Source of the DNA: Labia minor
Lineage: Eukaryota; Arthropoda; Insecta; Dermaptera; Spongiphoridae
Length of the DNA: 64,000 bases
NCBI GenBank assembly: GCA_963082975.1
Contig: OY720345.1
Coordinates: 80,135,034-80,199,033 of the forward strand
Direction of reading: 5' to 3'
Shown: piece after piece, positions 38,501 to 50,112 of the stretch
Position numbering within the stretch: the stretch's first letter is position 1
Layout: each line of letters opens with the position of its first letter
Made by a program: the position numbers and the translations under genes
Notes under the pieces: generated by a model
The model's database searches: none
What the model was told of the DNA's origin: nothing
What the model saw: the letters and a program-made list of their open reading frames with translations, nothing else

Positions 38501-40625
38501 AACGAATCAGGTATGGATCTAAATGTAGCTGAATTTGTCGAACTCTTTCTCTCCGACCTGAAACGCTCTCGAGCTTCTCTTTCAGCTTCTTCTTCTTCAT
38601 CTTCTTCCTCAATCTGTACATTATTTATTGATGATGCTTGTTTATTTATAGAAGCTAATTTTAAAAAATTAAAAAGGTTTTAATAAATTAATTTAAAATT
38701 ATGATCTCAAATAAAATGAATTAAACACATACTTTCAGGAGATTGAATATGAGAAGAACTAAAGTCTTCGTTATTTGAAGCATTTATCTCAAGATATGAT
38801 GAATTATTTAAATCTCCTTTTACCATGGATCCTCCAATATCACAATTTTCATTATCAAGATCATCTTCTAATCCATCTTCAGTTACTCCAATATCCAAAA
38901 CATCTTCGTATTCACTACAAAACAATGTGTAAATATAATATTTAGTTCATCATTTTGTAATGATGTTATATGTAACTTTATTAAAATAATAAAATATATT
39001 TCTTCATTCATGACTTGAAAAAAAAATAAACATATAAAAATTATTTTTATAATTCATATTGGATGATAAAAATTATTTTTATAATTCATATTGGATGAAA
39101 GGGTTATAATATTTTGGTTCACAACATATCAAATTTAGTTATCTAATAATTTTTAAATTTATAAGGTCTATACTGGAAAGTTCTGTCCGTTTCTATATTA
39201 AAGCCATGTTGGAGCAAATTTTTTTTTGACATGGAAGATAGCAGAAAGGCTTAATTCAGCTCAGCAGACCATTTCGGAAGATAGGATTGGTGTGGAAATA
39301 TTCAAGATGGGTGTCACATGAATTAAGTAGAATTGAATCGGACAAAATCGATTCCTTTTTGAACCGGATGATAACTGAGGTTGAAAAGTGAATTACGTAG
39401 GTAAACATTGTAAGGAAAAGGGCATATTATGAACACAGAAAATAGCCTTTCCACCCCAAACCAAATTTGACTCTGAGAGAATGTTATGTGAATGGTGGGA
39501 TATTCGAGGACCAATACATTAAAACGGAACGAAAAGTTTAATTCTGAGAATATACTAGACAATTTAAAGACTGTAATCCAAAAAAAGATGTTCAATTGGA
39601 AGGACATAATACTGTATCTTTGAAAACTTCAAAAAATGCAGAACTAGGATGGGAAATTCAGTAGCATACAACATTTCAATTCTCCGGACATAGCATCCTC
39701 CGACTATTATCGCTTTTTCGCATCAAACTTTTCAAAAATGGTATATATATATATATATATTATATATATTGCCCTTATGCTAGCAAGAAGTCATTAATAA
39801 TGACAATTATATTATTTAGTAAAGTTAATTTAAGTTAAGTTGAGAAAAATTTGTATTTTGTTTTACACCAAAAAGACTGAACTTTCCGATACATGCTCTT
39901 GAGAAAGAAGAAAAATAATAAGAATCTTAAAAAGATTTTTCTAATCAAACCTATTTCATTTCAGCAATTTATACAGAAATGTATTAAAACATATAAAGCC
40001 TTTTTTTAAATAAAATAAATGTCAAGGGAATATTTTATTTTCAAATATCTTTGTTTAAATAAATATTTAGTACTTAGTATTTCATTCTTATAAAATTGAG
40101 GAATTTGTCAACTAGTGTTTTGATTTATTTTAAATTCATATTTGATAGGGTCATCTAAGATTTTCTCAAGATTAAAGGTTTTATAAAAGTAATCCAAAAT
40201 AAAAACATTAATATCTAATCATTTAATGTAAACAAATATTGAATCTCATTATAAACAATTAAATATTTTTCTCTAATCATTAATTTAAATAAAAAATTTT
40301 TTTTAGTCTTTGAAAATTGAAGAATTGTTAGAATATAAATATCATTGTTAATATTATTAGTAATAACATTTTTTATAAAAATTGACCATAAGAATTATTC
40401 AAATATGAAAATAAATATATATAATTAAAATTTTGAAGAATTTTAGTGTTTATACCGTTGCTCTTCTCGATAATCATCAGCAAGAAGTGCTTCTTCATCT
40501 TCATTTAATAGGTCATATTCACCTAAATCTTCTCCTAGAAGGTTATCTTCACTAAAAATAAATTATTAATTGATTTTCTATTTTACACTAGGAAAAGTAT
40601 TAAGTACTTACTTGGGTTCAGACAT
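20533..40625 (-). CDS. RBM33: RBM33-like RNA-binding protein (one short exon not located)
   Basis: Fifteen coding exons on the minus strand: 40625-40612, 40551-40456, 38914-38733, 38654-38499, 29131-28882, 28767-28527, 26059-25761, 25653-25315, 25251-25180, 24532-24349, 24165-23777, 23708-23360, 23121-22811, 22238-22116 and 20667-20533. About 1046 codons are accounted for. The N-terminus is acidic (LLGEDLGEYDLLNEDEEALL), followed by a charged AEREARERFRSERK segment. Then come Pro/Gln/Asn-rich exons with the family motif KILINPHFRG (about residue 295-305), a coiled coil YRRKIEQQKKLREQILQQKE (about 790-810), and an RRM-like C-terminus (SIVAIENLAASTSEIQLRQM, then ELRMIPQERRALVTF) ending VDLSLINLTLVS. 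This order matches vertebrate RBM33, which binds RNA and has been linked to ALKBH5-dependent m6A removal and mRNA export. Phases agree everywhere except between 38499 and 29131, where an exon of length 3n+1 must be missing. Confidence 0.85.
22872..23062 (-). other. Thr/Ser/Asn-rich exon segment of RBM33-like protein
   Basis: Part of the exon 23121-22811. The product alternates short Pro-Asn, Thr-Pro and Ser-Ser runs with basic residues and ends in Ser repeats. It links the coiled coil to the RRM-like domain and is predicted disordered. It has open frames on the other strand that are not genes. Confidence 0.6.
26060..28526. other. Intron of RBM33-like gene with GC-richer patches
   Basis: This 2.5-kb intron lies between 28527 and 26059 on the minus strand. 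A patch at about 26740-26960 and another at 27030-27200 are less AT-rich. The latter is open on both strands for about 62-64 codons, but neither product is recognisable. No splice phase fits them into the RBM33 reading frame. Confidence 0.4.
30514..30670 (+). mobile_element. Short hAT MITE (outer), interrupted at its right edge
   Basis: Begins CAGAGGTTCTCAAACT and ends AGTTTGAGAACCGCTAG, a hAT-type inverted pair. The 8 bases before it are GATTAAAT (30506-30513). After the second element and its duplicated target comes TATTAAAT (31143-31150), seven of eight matching. This fits the second MITE having landed at the edge of the first. Not autonomous. Confidence 0.7.
30671..31134 (+). mobile_element. 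hAT MITE with perfect 8-bp target duplication
   Basis: The inverted ends are CAGAGGTTCTTAAAC and (reversed) CAGAGGTTCTTAATC. They are flanked by identical CGCTAGAC at 30663-30670 and 31135-31142. Subterminal GGTCCGCGGACCCC and GGGGGTCCGCAGAG segments are typical of this hAT group. The 464-bp interior has an open frame of 121 codons from 30687 with no recognisable domain, so it is treated as non-coding. Confidence 0.9.
32147..33371 (+). mobile_element. Decayed mariner element with TA target site
   Basis: The inverted ends are AGATGGTTGCCTTTTATATTTAGGGATT and CGAGGGTTGCCTTTTATATTTCGGGATT (the second reversed; longest identical run 16 bases). They are flanked by TA on both sides (32145-32146, 33372-33373). 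The 1225-bp length is slightly short for a mariner. The interior encodes a broken mariner transposase. Confidence 0.9.
32314..33322 (+). pseudogene. Mariner transposase pseudogene
   Basis: Starts at an ATG (MELNREHFRTIILYNFRRGL), followed by SVYRWYGEFK after an in-frame TAA, then frame-shifted segments. The longest clean part, 32718-32957, shows VIGDESWIYAYEPE (first catalytic Asp block) and WVFQDEPNPTK. Further on a shifted frame reads close to the SPDLAPxDFFLFP block. Stops and deletions make it non-functional. It lies in the intron of the RBM33-like gene on the opposite strand. Confidence 0.85.
39165..39760 (+). pseudogene. Second, more decayed mariner transposase fragment
   Basis: In shifting frames the sequence gives WWDIRG-like (near 39495) and HSILRLLSLFRIK, where mariner proteins have SPDLAPSDYHLF. 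Many stops are present and no terminal repeats were found. It lies in the intron between the 40456 and 38914 exons of the RBM33-like gene. It is a different mariner lineage from the 32-kb copy. Confidence 0.55.
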
Positions 40626-41298
40626 AATTAACTTTTCTTTTTAATTAAAGAAAAACAAACATATTTTAAATTGATTAATTTCAATAACTAATATTAATTA
40701 TTGGAATTAGAATATTACTAAGTTGGATTTTTTGCAATTTTATCATAAACTTAATAATAATAGAAATATAATTTATTTAATAATTTAAGAAAATTAATTA
40801 AATCTATATGTTAAAAAAGTTATTTATCATTCAAAGTGATTCAAAGTGACTTTTGAGGAAGTTTTTTGTGTGGTCTGTGTTTTAATGGTTTTAATGATAG
40901 ATAATAATAAAGACTGGCAATTCTTTTATTAAATGCCATTGGAGCGGTTAGCGCTTCACTCGGTGGGTCTTTGAACTAGAGCATGAACCTAATTATTATA
41001 GTGATGGTCTGTGCTAATTATTTTTTAAAACAATTGTCAACGTAAAGGTCACTCGATATTAAAATACTTTTTTATATATATAGCAATGAAATTTTAATAA
41101 TTATTAAAATTAATTTAAAGAAAATTAAACTAATGAAGAATATATATGAGCTCTTAATATTTACTATAAGAACTTATTTCTAATCTTTTAATTATTTTAT
41201 TTTTATCAATTGAGATTGAAATAATTTTATTATAAGATTTCATTATTAGCCAAATGAATATCTTAATATGAAAAAGTAATATTGAAATAATTTAATAA
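40626..41298. other. Upstream region of RBM33-like gene
   Basis: Should hold the 5' UTR and promoter of the minus-strand gene. A somewhat GC-richer patch at about 40935-41000 is the only visible change in composition. A (TATCT)n tract begins at about 41300 and belongs to repeat C. No core promoter element was chosen. Confidence 0.3.
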
Positions 41299-41606
41299 TA
41301 TCTTATCTTATCTTATCTTATCTTATCTTCTTATACGAGTAAAAATTGTTTCTTTGTTTCATTGTTCTCAAAAACCGCTCTAACGATTTTTTTGAAATTC
41401 ACAACAGAGATAGTATTTATAAAGAAAAATTGAGTTTTATTGATCACATCTCACGAAACTTTATTAGTTCTTCTTAATTTAAATTTATAATATATGGATG
41501 ACGTCACAACCACCGCCTGTGAGATATATTATATTCATATATTTGATTTTTTAATTTCATTAATAGTTTTACATTTAAATTATTTGAAATTGTTTCACAC
41601 AACGTT
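41299..41606 (-). repeat. Dispersed repeat C, copy 2
   Basis: Inverted copy of 14519-14851, including GGATGACGTCACAACCACCGCC and CCGCTCTAACGATTTTTTTG. Its outer edge here has expanded into six TTATC units (41302-41332). Confidence 0.7.
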
Positions 41607-42479
41607 TAAAAGAAGATTTGTTTCATCAATTTTATTTTTATCATCATAAATATTAAGTTGTTTATATTTTTTGATATAATTAATTAGATTGTTAATTGTT
41701 GATTAATGAGATGTATTAGTAAACATTATTATAAGCTAATATGTACAAAGCTTTAGCTTAAATAAAAAGTGTAAGCATAAATAAATTATCTTTGTTGTTA
41801 TTAATTAAAAATTAACAAGTGGTGACCCCGAAGCTGATGAAAAAAAAATCAAAAAGGAATCATACGATTTTCAAAATGCCGGAAATTGAAACGAAAACGA
41901 ATGCTAGGTACCATCGAAAAGGTAAGGTAAAATACCTCATTTTTGGCCTTGGCATTTTATATCAAAATTAAAATATGATTTTTTAGACAAATGATAAAAA
42001 GGAGATCTTTATATTTTTTTATTAAAATAGGCTTCTTTTTTTATTTTTAATTTTTAATAAATTCTCTTTTTATTAAAAAATAATATTAAAGTGTATATAA
42101 ATTTCAATCAAGCCACCGCTTCTTATATCTTATTTATTTATATTATAAAAATTCAATAAAATTAAAAATATATTTGTTATACTGATATCTGTTTTCATTG
42201 CATAAACACATATCCAAACATTAAAAATTTTAAAAATTGTTTCAGAGCAATTAGAAGATTTTCGATAACGATCATCGCATCTTTACTGAAACCGGCTAAG
42301 AGCGTGACGTTTAGAAATTCTTCAAGAGAATTAATTAATTATTTGAATATAATTAAGAGAATGCTTTATGTAGCTTTTTCAAGAGTTAAGAATGGAAAAA
42401 ATTTGAAGGTTCTATTACCACCTGAGAATGAATGTTATACTCGAAATGTTGTTTGGAAAGAGGTATTAAATTAATATAT

Positions 42480-42966
42480 GAATATATGGAAACACCAAAT
42501 GGGGTAGTGATGCGCAATATATGACACTGTATCCTGTTAGTGTGACTTAGCCTCTCCTACTCAATTCCGACTTTCACCTCCTTGGTGGTGTTCATTGGTA
42601 ACCTGAGCAACCTTGTGGAAGATCGTGGTAACCAACCCCGGTGGGAAGCAGGGTCAGGGCTGACGAAAGCGGAAGAAATGGTCCTCCGAAGAATAGGAGG
42701 TTGGGTGAGAGGCTAAATTCCTCTCACAGTAAAATAACATATTAATAGAACTTGGAAAAAATGTCTTGGAATAGAGATTGTTGAAACATAAGAGTTATGC
42801 GATAAAATAGGAAATGATTAAAGAATTATGAGTTAAAATATGAGATTACTATATAGCATAGGCCTTACTTAAAGTGTGATTGGGGTTTTAGTGGGTGAGA
42901 GCCCCACACGTTGGCTGGTAGAGCTTTCCCCTAACACACTATTTAAAAAAAAAAAAAAAAAAAAAA
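42480..42966 (+). mobile_element. Poly(A)-tailed retroposed insert
   Basis: A GC-richer block opens near 42480 and ends in about 22 consecutive A (42944-42965), preceded by GCTTTCCCCTAACACACTATTT. Internal phrases such as GGTCAGGGCTGACGAAAGCGG and AGAGCCCCACACGTTGGC are unlike the surroundings. The tail shows it arrived by retroposition, probably as a LINE 3' end. I found no reading frame long enough to name the source. Confidence 0.6.
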
Positions 42967-43274
42967 GAAATATATTAAAGTTATATTAATTTTAATTAGA
43001 TTGATGTAATTATCTAATATTAATATTGGTGTGAATGATTGTAATAACATTGAATAATAAATGGTATTTGATACAATTTTGTTATTTTTTTATGGTCGAG
43101 TGATAGCTCGTTGTTGGATGTATAGGATCAATTATTTTATTTGATCAAGTAAATTTGAAAAGGTTTTAATATATTGAAATGAAAATCAATTTATTTTAAT
43201 TTATTTGAAACATTTTAGGAAACAAATTTTTAATGGGTCATTTTTATAAATCCCATTTAACAATTATAATAAAT

Positions 43275-43590
43275 AATTAAAAAATTGTAAAATTTTTAAA
43301 GTATATAAAAATAAATTCTATAAATTGGTTAAAGGGTCGAGTCGTAGTTCAGTGTCACAGGTATATATTTTATATTAACACGCCTACTTTTCTGTTTGTA
43401 TGTTATTATTTGAATGGCGATTCGGTGAATGGTTAATGGTTAATTAACGATCCATATAACATCATCGACTGGGCCGCTACCATAAGGAGTGAATAGAAAT
43501 AGACGATATTACTTGGATTAATCTTATTATACTAGCTAAAATTGTTTGTTTTATAACAACTTGGGGCGCTAAACAGTTTTTCAAAACATC
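43275..43590 (-). repeat. Dispersed repeat D, copy 2
   Basis: Inverted copy of 13998-14333. With repeat C at 41299-41606 it mirrors the order D-C seen at 14 kb. Here the two blocks are 1.7 kb apart because of the poly(A)-tailed insert and other sequence, instead of 0.2 kb. Confidence 0.7.
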
Positions 43591-43594
43591 ACTC

Positions 43595-43834
43595 GAAATG
43601 CAATTAAACAAAAAAATTGAAAAGTTAGGCTAAGCAGACGTCTTAAATATTATAAGAGATTCGGCAATTGCAATTACAGATAGCGAGGAAAAATTAATGG
43701 AGGTTTGAAATTAATAGTGATAAGAAAAAGTATTTAGTGACAAAGAGGAACAGTATTAACATACAAAATCTTAATATACAAAATGTAAAATTTGAATATG
43801 TAGAAAAATTGAATGTAATCACGAAGGATAATAA
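43595..43834 (+). pseudogene. LINE reverse transcriptase fragment
   Basis: Near-copy of about 12670-12895, including GATAGCGAGGAAAAATTAATGG. It ends abruptly at GAAGGATAATAA, where a GC-rich palindrome arm begins. No intact frame. Confidence 0.75.
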
Positions 43835-43919
43835 CCAAATACGATGTACCACTCGGGGTACAGGGGGCGGAGCCCCCGTCCAGCTGTGAAGAGCGCCGAA
43901 GGCGCTCTGACCAGCTGGT
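43835..43919. repeat. Single arm of the GC-rich palindrome family
   Basis: Matches the right arm of the 13.6-kb palindrome (reversed) nearly perfectly: CCAAATACGATGTACCACTC, GGGGGCGGAGCCCCCGTC, CAGCTGTGAAGAGCGCCG and ACCAGCTGG. It starts exactly at the break of a LINE fragment, suggesting the family is itself mobile or marks a breakpoint. Confidence 0.85.
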
Positions 43920-44611
43920 ATTTATTATATTTTATATATTCTTTTACTATATCCTTATCCTTATATTATACCATTGGTTTGTATAAAATTTGCGTGAAAA
44001 TTCAAATAGGCTAATAATCAATTTTATGGAAATTTTTTCAAAAAGGGACTTGATATTTTTCTAACCCAACTATTCTATTTGCTACTCACGCATTTTAAAT
44101 AAATAAATTGAGCAATGGATAAAAATAAAATAATTAAAAGTTAGTCAAGAATTAATGGAGAAAAATTATATAGATATGTATAGATTTAATGAAATTTTAT
44201 TGGAAATCAATTGGTGAGAAGGCGGTAAATGTGGCTTCTGCTCCGAGGAATGGCGGAGAGTGCATAAAAAGGAATTGTATTTCTTCAATGTATTTTCAGA
44301 CATTAGGATTATAAAATCGAATGGGTAAGGAAAGTCTGAAAAACTTGGGAGACCGCGTTAGGCAGAGTATTTGAGGAGGGACATTAGTTAAGAGAGAATA
44401 TTAAAGTTGTATGGAGGTGGCAATGGAGATGAAACATTTGGAGGAATGTCGTTGCTACGGCAAATAATTTATTAAATAAATAAAAATAGGTTTATTCTAC
44501 AGACAACTGAGTTTGATAATTTGACAAATGCCGAATTTGAATTCGACCTTTAATTAAGTGAAGGAAAAGATTTCATTAGAATGGCAGGGGGCAATCATCA
44601 TCCCACTTTTT

Positions 44612-45188
44612 ACTATCTCGCCAGAGATAGTATTGCAATCACGAAAATTTTCGATGTCGAGATTATGATGTTTTTTTACGTTTTGAATGTCACTGAGTTA
44701 TTTTCACTAAGATTGAGAAAAATGTCTGTGTGTTTGTAAACAAGATTACGCGAAAACGGTTTGAGCTAGAATAATAAAATTTGGTAGACGGGCATTATTC
44801 AAAATTCGTAGTTTTCTATCAATTTTTGAGAAATGTAGCTCATCCGGAAGAGGGACATTACCTACCACGTTTTCATTTTTTTGCTCTAAAGTGACCGCAA
44901 AAATAAAGATATATGTATGATCGTTTTTCACATGATTAAAAATTGTATAAAACTGCTATATATAGAATTTCAGCATGATTGAATAGCTGAAAGTACCGGA
45001 ATTAATTTTTTAACACGTCTGCAAATCACGCGCCAGCAGGTGACGTTTTGCCATCAACAAAGAACCAAACACGCGCAGGTTTAATATATATTTATTAATT
45101 TTAATTTAATTAATTAAATTTAATTTAAGCATAATATGTGTTAATTAATCCAATTCAAATTTGAGAGATAATGGAGTGGAGACACTCC
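44612..45188 (+). repeat. Hairpin-ended repeat, copy 2
   Basis: 577 bp, inverse of 3472-4049. The left hairpin is ACTATCTC-GCCA-GAGATAGT (44612-44631) and the right hairpin is GGAGTG-GAGA-CACTCC (45173-45188). Two near-equal lengths with identical ends define the element boundaries. Confidence 0.8.
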
Positions 45189-45374
45189 AGCTTTTTAACT
45201 TTAATATGGTAGTTAAAAATTGTATACAACTTTTCCCCTAAATGTTTGCAATTTACAATACACGAATTATCTTTAGTCTAACAGTGACCTAACCAATTCG
45301 GATCTTGCATATTATAGAAAAAATTAAATTAAATTATAAATCGTATAAGATTCTATCGAATATTATCTTATAAA

Positions 45375-46310
45375 ATTACAACCAAATGCAGGGAAAATAT
45401 AAGGAGTATATCAATTCGGATTCAGGATAAATCGATCAAAATTACATCAGATATTTTTTTTAAGGCAGATATCAGAAAAAAAAAACGCGAATTCAAAATT
45501 TCGGTTCATCAGCAATTCGTAGACTAAAGCATATGTCTTTAGATCGGGAAAACTTAATAATTTTAATTTTATTTGGAATTCCGAAAAAGTTAGTAAGTAT
45601 GATTCAAATTTGTTTTGAAGATAGTAAAAGAAGAGTAAGATGCGGCAATCAATTATTAAATACTTAATAAATTTGGAATGGGTTAAAACAAAGAGACGCT
45701 CTATCACCAATTTTATTTAATTTAGAATTAAAATATATGATTAGGTAAATTGAAGAGATTTCAAAGGAAACTCAATTAGGCAAAAAAAAAATCAAGTATT
45801 AGGTTACGCGGGGGATTTAGATAGAATAGGGGACTCGATAAATTCAATTAAAAATGAGGTAGAAAAATTATTAAGGGAAAAGAGGCGAGGCTTGAAATTA
45901 ATAGTGATAAGACAAAATATCTAGTAGCAGAGAGGAATAGTATTAACACACAGCACCTTAACATACAAAACGTAGAATTTGAAAATGTAGGAAAAATTTA
46001 AATACTAAGGTTCTGAAGGATAATAATATTTGAGAATTCAAATCGAGGATGCATTTGGGTAACGACAGTTATCATGCCGTAAAAGGGCTTATCTCGTCAA
46101 AATTATTATCAAAGGGAATCAAAATTAAAATGTATAAAACAGTTATGTTATCGGCTGTATTATATGGGTATGAGCGTATGAGGCGTGGTCTATGATCTTG
46201 GGAGACTAGGGTAGATTTAGAGTATTTAAGAATAGGATTCTTCACAGAATTTATGGGCCAAAGAAAGATGAGGTCACCGGGGGATGGCGGGGACTGCATA
46301 ATGAGAAATT
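45375..46310 (+). pseudogene. Decayed LINE, reverse transcriptase region
   Basis: Frame-shifted. Near 45680-45745 the product reads like ETLYHQFYLI/ RDALSPILFNLELKYMIR, the LINE block G-x-x-Q-G-D-A-L-S-P-x-L-F-N. Near 46200-46310 it matches the FENRIL..YWPKK end block of the 13-kb copy. A non-LINE, GC-richer stretch follows to about 46672. Confidence 0.7.
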
Positions 46311-46672
46311 GCACACTTTTACCACTAAAACATAGAATAATAATAAATGAAATGAAAAATTCTAAAAGTGCAATCTTTATATATTGTACTCGAAGGCGCC
46401 ACAGGGTGGAAGCTACCGCAACTGGTTTACATTCTCGTGGTCCCGGGCCTGGCAAGGGAATTTCCCTAGCTGGGGTCTATGGGACGGAGTCAACCGTCTC
46501 CAGGATCAACATTGGGAAGTGACTTGATAAGAAGTAACGCCTCCGATCAAGAAAATCAAGGTAAAGGTTGATAGGACCCGTTCTACTGATCATAGGACAC
46601 CTAATTGAGGCAAAAGACTTGAGAGGCGTTGTCCTTGCGTAGGACGTACATAAAGTCAGAGGTTTTTTTTAT
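46311..46672. other. GC-richer insert after LINE fragment
   Basis: Phrases such as GGTCCCGGGCCTGGCAAGGG and GACGGAGTCAACCGTCTCC contrast with the AT-rich background. Open frames on both strands overlap but have no recognisable product. It interrupts or replaces the 3' end of the LINE fragment and may be part of another retroposon. Confidence 0.4.
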
Positions 46673-49074
46673 ATATTGTGCTACAAATTAAAATTATCAA
46701 GCTATTTTTATTTTTGCAATGTATTGATAGTCTTTATTATTTTCTTGCCGTTTAATGAATTTAACTTTGGAAAGCAAATAAAACGATTTTTCGCTTCACA
46801 TTTTGAATCGAATTTTCTGATATTAAATTTTCTAATATATCATTTTATTTACTAAACCAATTTGTAATTTTTGTTTATAATTGATATAAATTGTTTAAAA
46901 ATGTCAATTTTGTTTTTGACCAAATTGATATAGCATAAATAAATAATAATAAAATTCCTCTCATGGTAAATAAGGAAAATCAGTTATAACCCCATTTACT
47001 AGTCTATTTAAAAGACATTACTCAATATATATCTACGATCTAACATATATAAAACAACAGGCTCATATATGATTATATATTTTCTGGTGAGTATCAACCT
47101 TCACACATGTTAAAATTTTGACATTTTGAATCTTAATTTATATATCAATAAAAGATTGCTCAAACGGTTCAAAACACTGGACTTATTCAAACGAGATTAA
47201 AAGGATTTATTGCGTAAGGATGTGATCCCTGCTTGATCGAGATTATACTTATGAATTGGGTTGAATTTTTTAAGCAAATGTTTTTCATAATTATGAGACC
47301 TATAATATATAGAATATATACAATTTTTGCTCTTATAATAAGATTAGTTAGATAGATAGACAAACATAGTAACTTAGTAATCTTAGAGTATGAAAAAAAC
47401 CACTGATTTAATCGTAGGCACTGGTTGAAACATTTTAATATATATTATATAAGCTAAAATTAAATTTAATAATAATCGATGACGAACTTTGAAGCTGATT
47501 GATATTACACATCATTTGCTTTATAGGCATTTAGGTTGTTAAATCATTATCAGAAGCTTTCTTCTCAGATGAAATACGTTTAAAGGAAATTTAACAATCA
47601 ATTTTTGAAATTTTCGAAAGAAAATGATTTTTTATGCTTATTTTTAAGTTTAACTTTAGTTTATATGAATTTCCTCTCCATTAATCTAATTTCATAGACC
47701 ATATCTAATTTATTTATAAAATATAATAATCGAATATTTTTTTTTAAATATCTTTTCTTAGCTCAAAGAAATTGTTTATATGAATAAAACTATTTTCCGG
47801 TGATTAAAATATAATTCTTTATTGATATTTAAACCTTATAAAAAAATCTAGTGTCAATTATGTGTGAATTTTGGATTCTATCAAAGCAAGAGTGTATTCT
47901 TAATTGCTTTCAAAGTTCTATTTCACCTTGAATTAATTTTCATATTTATTTAATAACTAAAGAATTTATCACAAATAATTGAATCTATATAATAAAAATG
48001 TTATTCAATTTCCATTTCTGTCCTCACCTTTTAATTTATTCAATAAAACATTGTTCCATGATAATTTTGTTTTAATATTCCTTTCATAATTTTAAAAGAA
48101 TTTTATCTATAATAATGATACTAATGGAATTTTGTGGAAAAAATTTGAGAATGCATAATCTATTCTTAACATTTATAATATAGGTAGTTTGTTTATAATA
48201 AATAATAAATTATCTAAACAAAAAGAGCCGGATTCATTGATTAAGTATTAAATCAGGATAACTTTTAAATGACATTCTTTCAATAGATCCAAGCAAGTAC
48301 TATCGTTGGGTAAGATGAGGAAGAAAATATTTAATTTCATTCATTCAATAAAGAATACTAAACATTCTAAAATAAAATTTTCATTTATTACATTACAACA
48401 GTTTAAAATTTGTCTTTTTCAATTAATCATCAATTTTTGTTCTTATAAGAATTATTAGAAATTTTTTAATAATATTAATATCATATCACAAAATATATTG
48501 CCAAGTAATATTTAATTTAGAGGTCGATTTCAAACAAAAACTCCCAGAGATAAATAATATTATTAAAATTTTCATTTTATGATATAAATTTAAGATTTAG
48601 AAATCATAAATGAATTTTAGTACAATTAAAATGATTAGTATTCTATTATTAAACTCATCACAGCCCAGAACAATTAAGTTAACCCAGAGATAAATATTTC
48701 AAACATCAAACACAAAATTAATTTATTTTCACAATTATAGATGGAATAAAAGTATAAAATTTGATATTTGTTTTCAAGAGTTAAGAGATCAAACAATCCA
48801 TAATTGGATTTATTTAGAATCAAACTATATTTCATTTATAAAAGACTAATGTATTCAATAATGTGATATGTATTGCAAATTAAAAATTGAATATATGTAC
48901 AATTTAAAAATAAATAAATTAAACATTAATTTTACATAGTAAAAAAGATATACATTTAAAACAATTTATATTAACTTAAATATTAAATCTCTGGTAAATA
49001 TATTTATAAATATAACATTTCTTAACTTTACATTGATTTATTAATAGATTAAATCTTATTGATTATGAATTATT
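46673..49074. other. AT-rich stretch, nothing recognised
   Basis: 2.4 kb without coding bias, splice-bounded frames or recognisable repeats. Its right end should contain the 3' UTR of the Asp-rich protein gene. Confidence 0.4.
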
Positions 49075-50111
49075 TCAAGAAAGGAAATTGGATCTCGTAA
49101 GAAATAAGTGTCTTAATACAAAATCTGAAGTATGTTGAAAGGTTGATCTTTCAGAGATCGATGATTGCGAACTCCAATTATCATCATCATCATCATCATC
49201 ATCATCACCATCATCATCGTCATCAATATCATCATTTAATGAATATTCAGAGCTAAAGGTATCACTTTCTTGATTAATATCAACTTGACTATTTCTTTCA
49301 TCGTCGTCATCATCATCTTCGTCATCATCACTCTCACTATCTTCTTGAACAGGATCAACTAACCTTTAACATTAATAAATCCAAATATTAATACAAAGCA
49401 ATTGATTTAATAAAACCAAATAAAAATATATGTATAAATGACGTCAGTCTTTTAGATTAATCAAACTTGTGCCTGATGTTATCTATTTATTTAAAAAAAA
49501 AACATTTAACTCTCCAACTTTTTACAATTTGATTAAAAAATTTATGTATTTATAGATGAACAACTGTTCTTATAATGTAAACAATAATAATAACGCGTTA
49601 TTTTAGAAATATTGACTAACATCTAAAAACGGATAGTATGATGTTACCTTTAAGGTCATTTCACTTTTATAAAAATGCTTTAATAATGTCTCTGGCTTCG
49701 AAACTAAGCAATCTTTATTTTTTAAATAAAAGTTAATGATTTATAAAGATACTGATAAAATTTACAAAAGAACATTTAAATAAATAGATTTAACAACATT
49801 GATGTTTTTGGATAAAAAAATTATTTTTATATTATATTTTCTTTTTATATTATTTTTAAGTGAGTCTTTAAATTAAATTAACTATCAATATTCAAGAAAA
49901 ATGAATAAATTATAAAAATTATTTACATTTCAATTATTTTTATAATATAAACAAATATGGTCCAAATATATGATTAAGTAAATTACCTATAATTAATATG
50001 GAAGACAACTTGAAGCCGGACATCAAATACCAGAAAAGCTGTCATTAAAAGAACAGGTATCGTTGTTTTGGTTTTCCATCCCAATTTAAATAAAAACATT
50101 AAAACATCCAT
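49075..50111 (-). CDS. Small membrane-like protein with Asp-rich tail (unrecognised)
   Basis: Two exons on the minus strand, 50111-49987 and 49363-49075. They join AG|GT..AG in phase to give 414 nt (137 aa) with a stop. Residues 1-40 are hydrophobic and basic (MDVLMFLFKLGWKTKTTIPV, then a run through about residue 37), possibly one membrane segment or a signal anchor. Residues 45-115 are acidic, with several Asp runs coded by GAT/GAC repeats; the longest run lies near 49185-49210. The C-terminal 25 residues are mixed and contain SSQSSISERSTF. An acceptor AG immediately precedes the start, so a 5' untranslated exon probably lies upstream. I do not recognise the family. Asp runs from microsatellite expansion are plausible, but the in-phase splice and hydrophobic start argue for a real gene. 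Confidence 0.55.
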
Positions 50112-50112
50112 T

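Noticed and set aside
46072..46522. 127- and 89-codon frames on opposite strands
   Set aside because: They overlap a GC-richer retroposon-like insert after a LINE fragment, with no recognised product.
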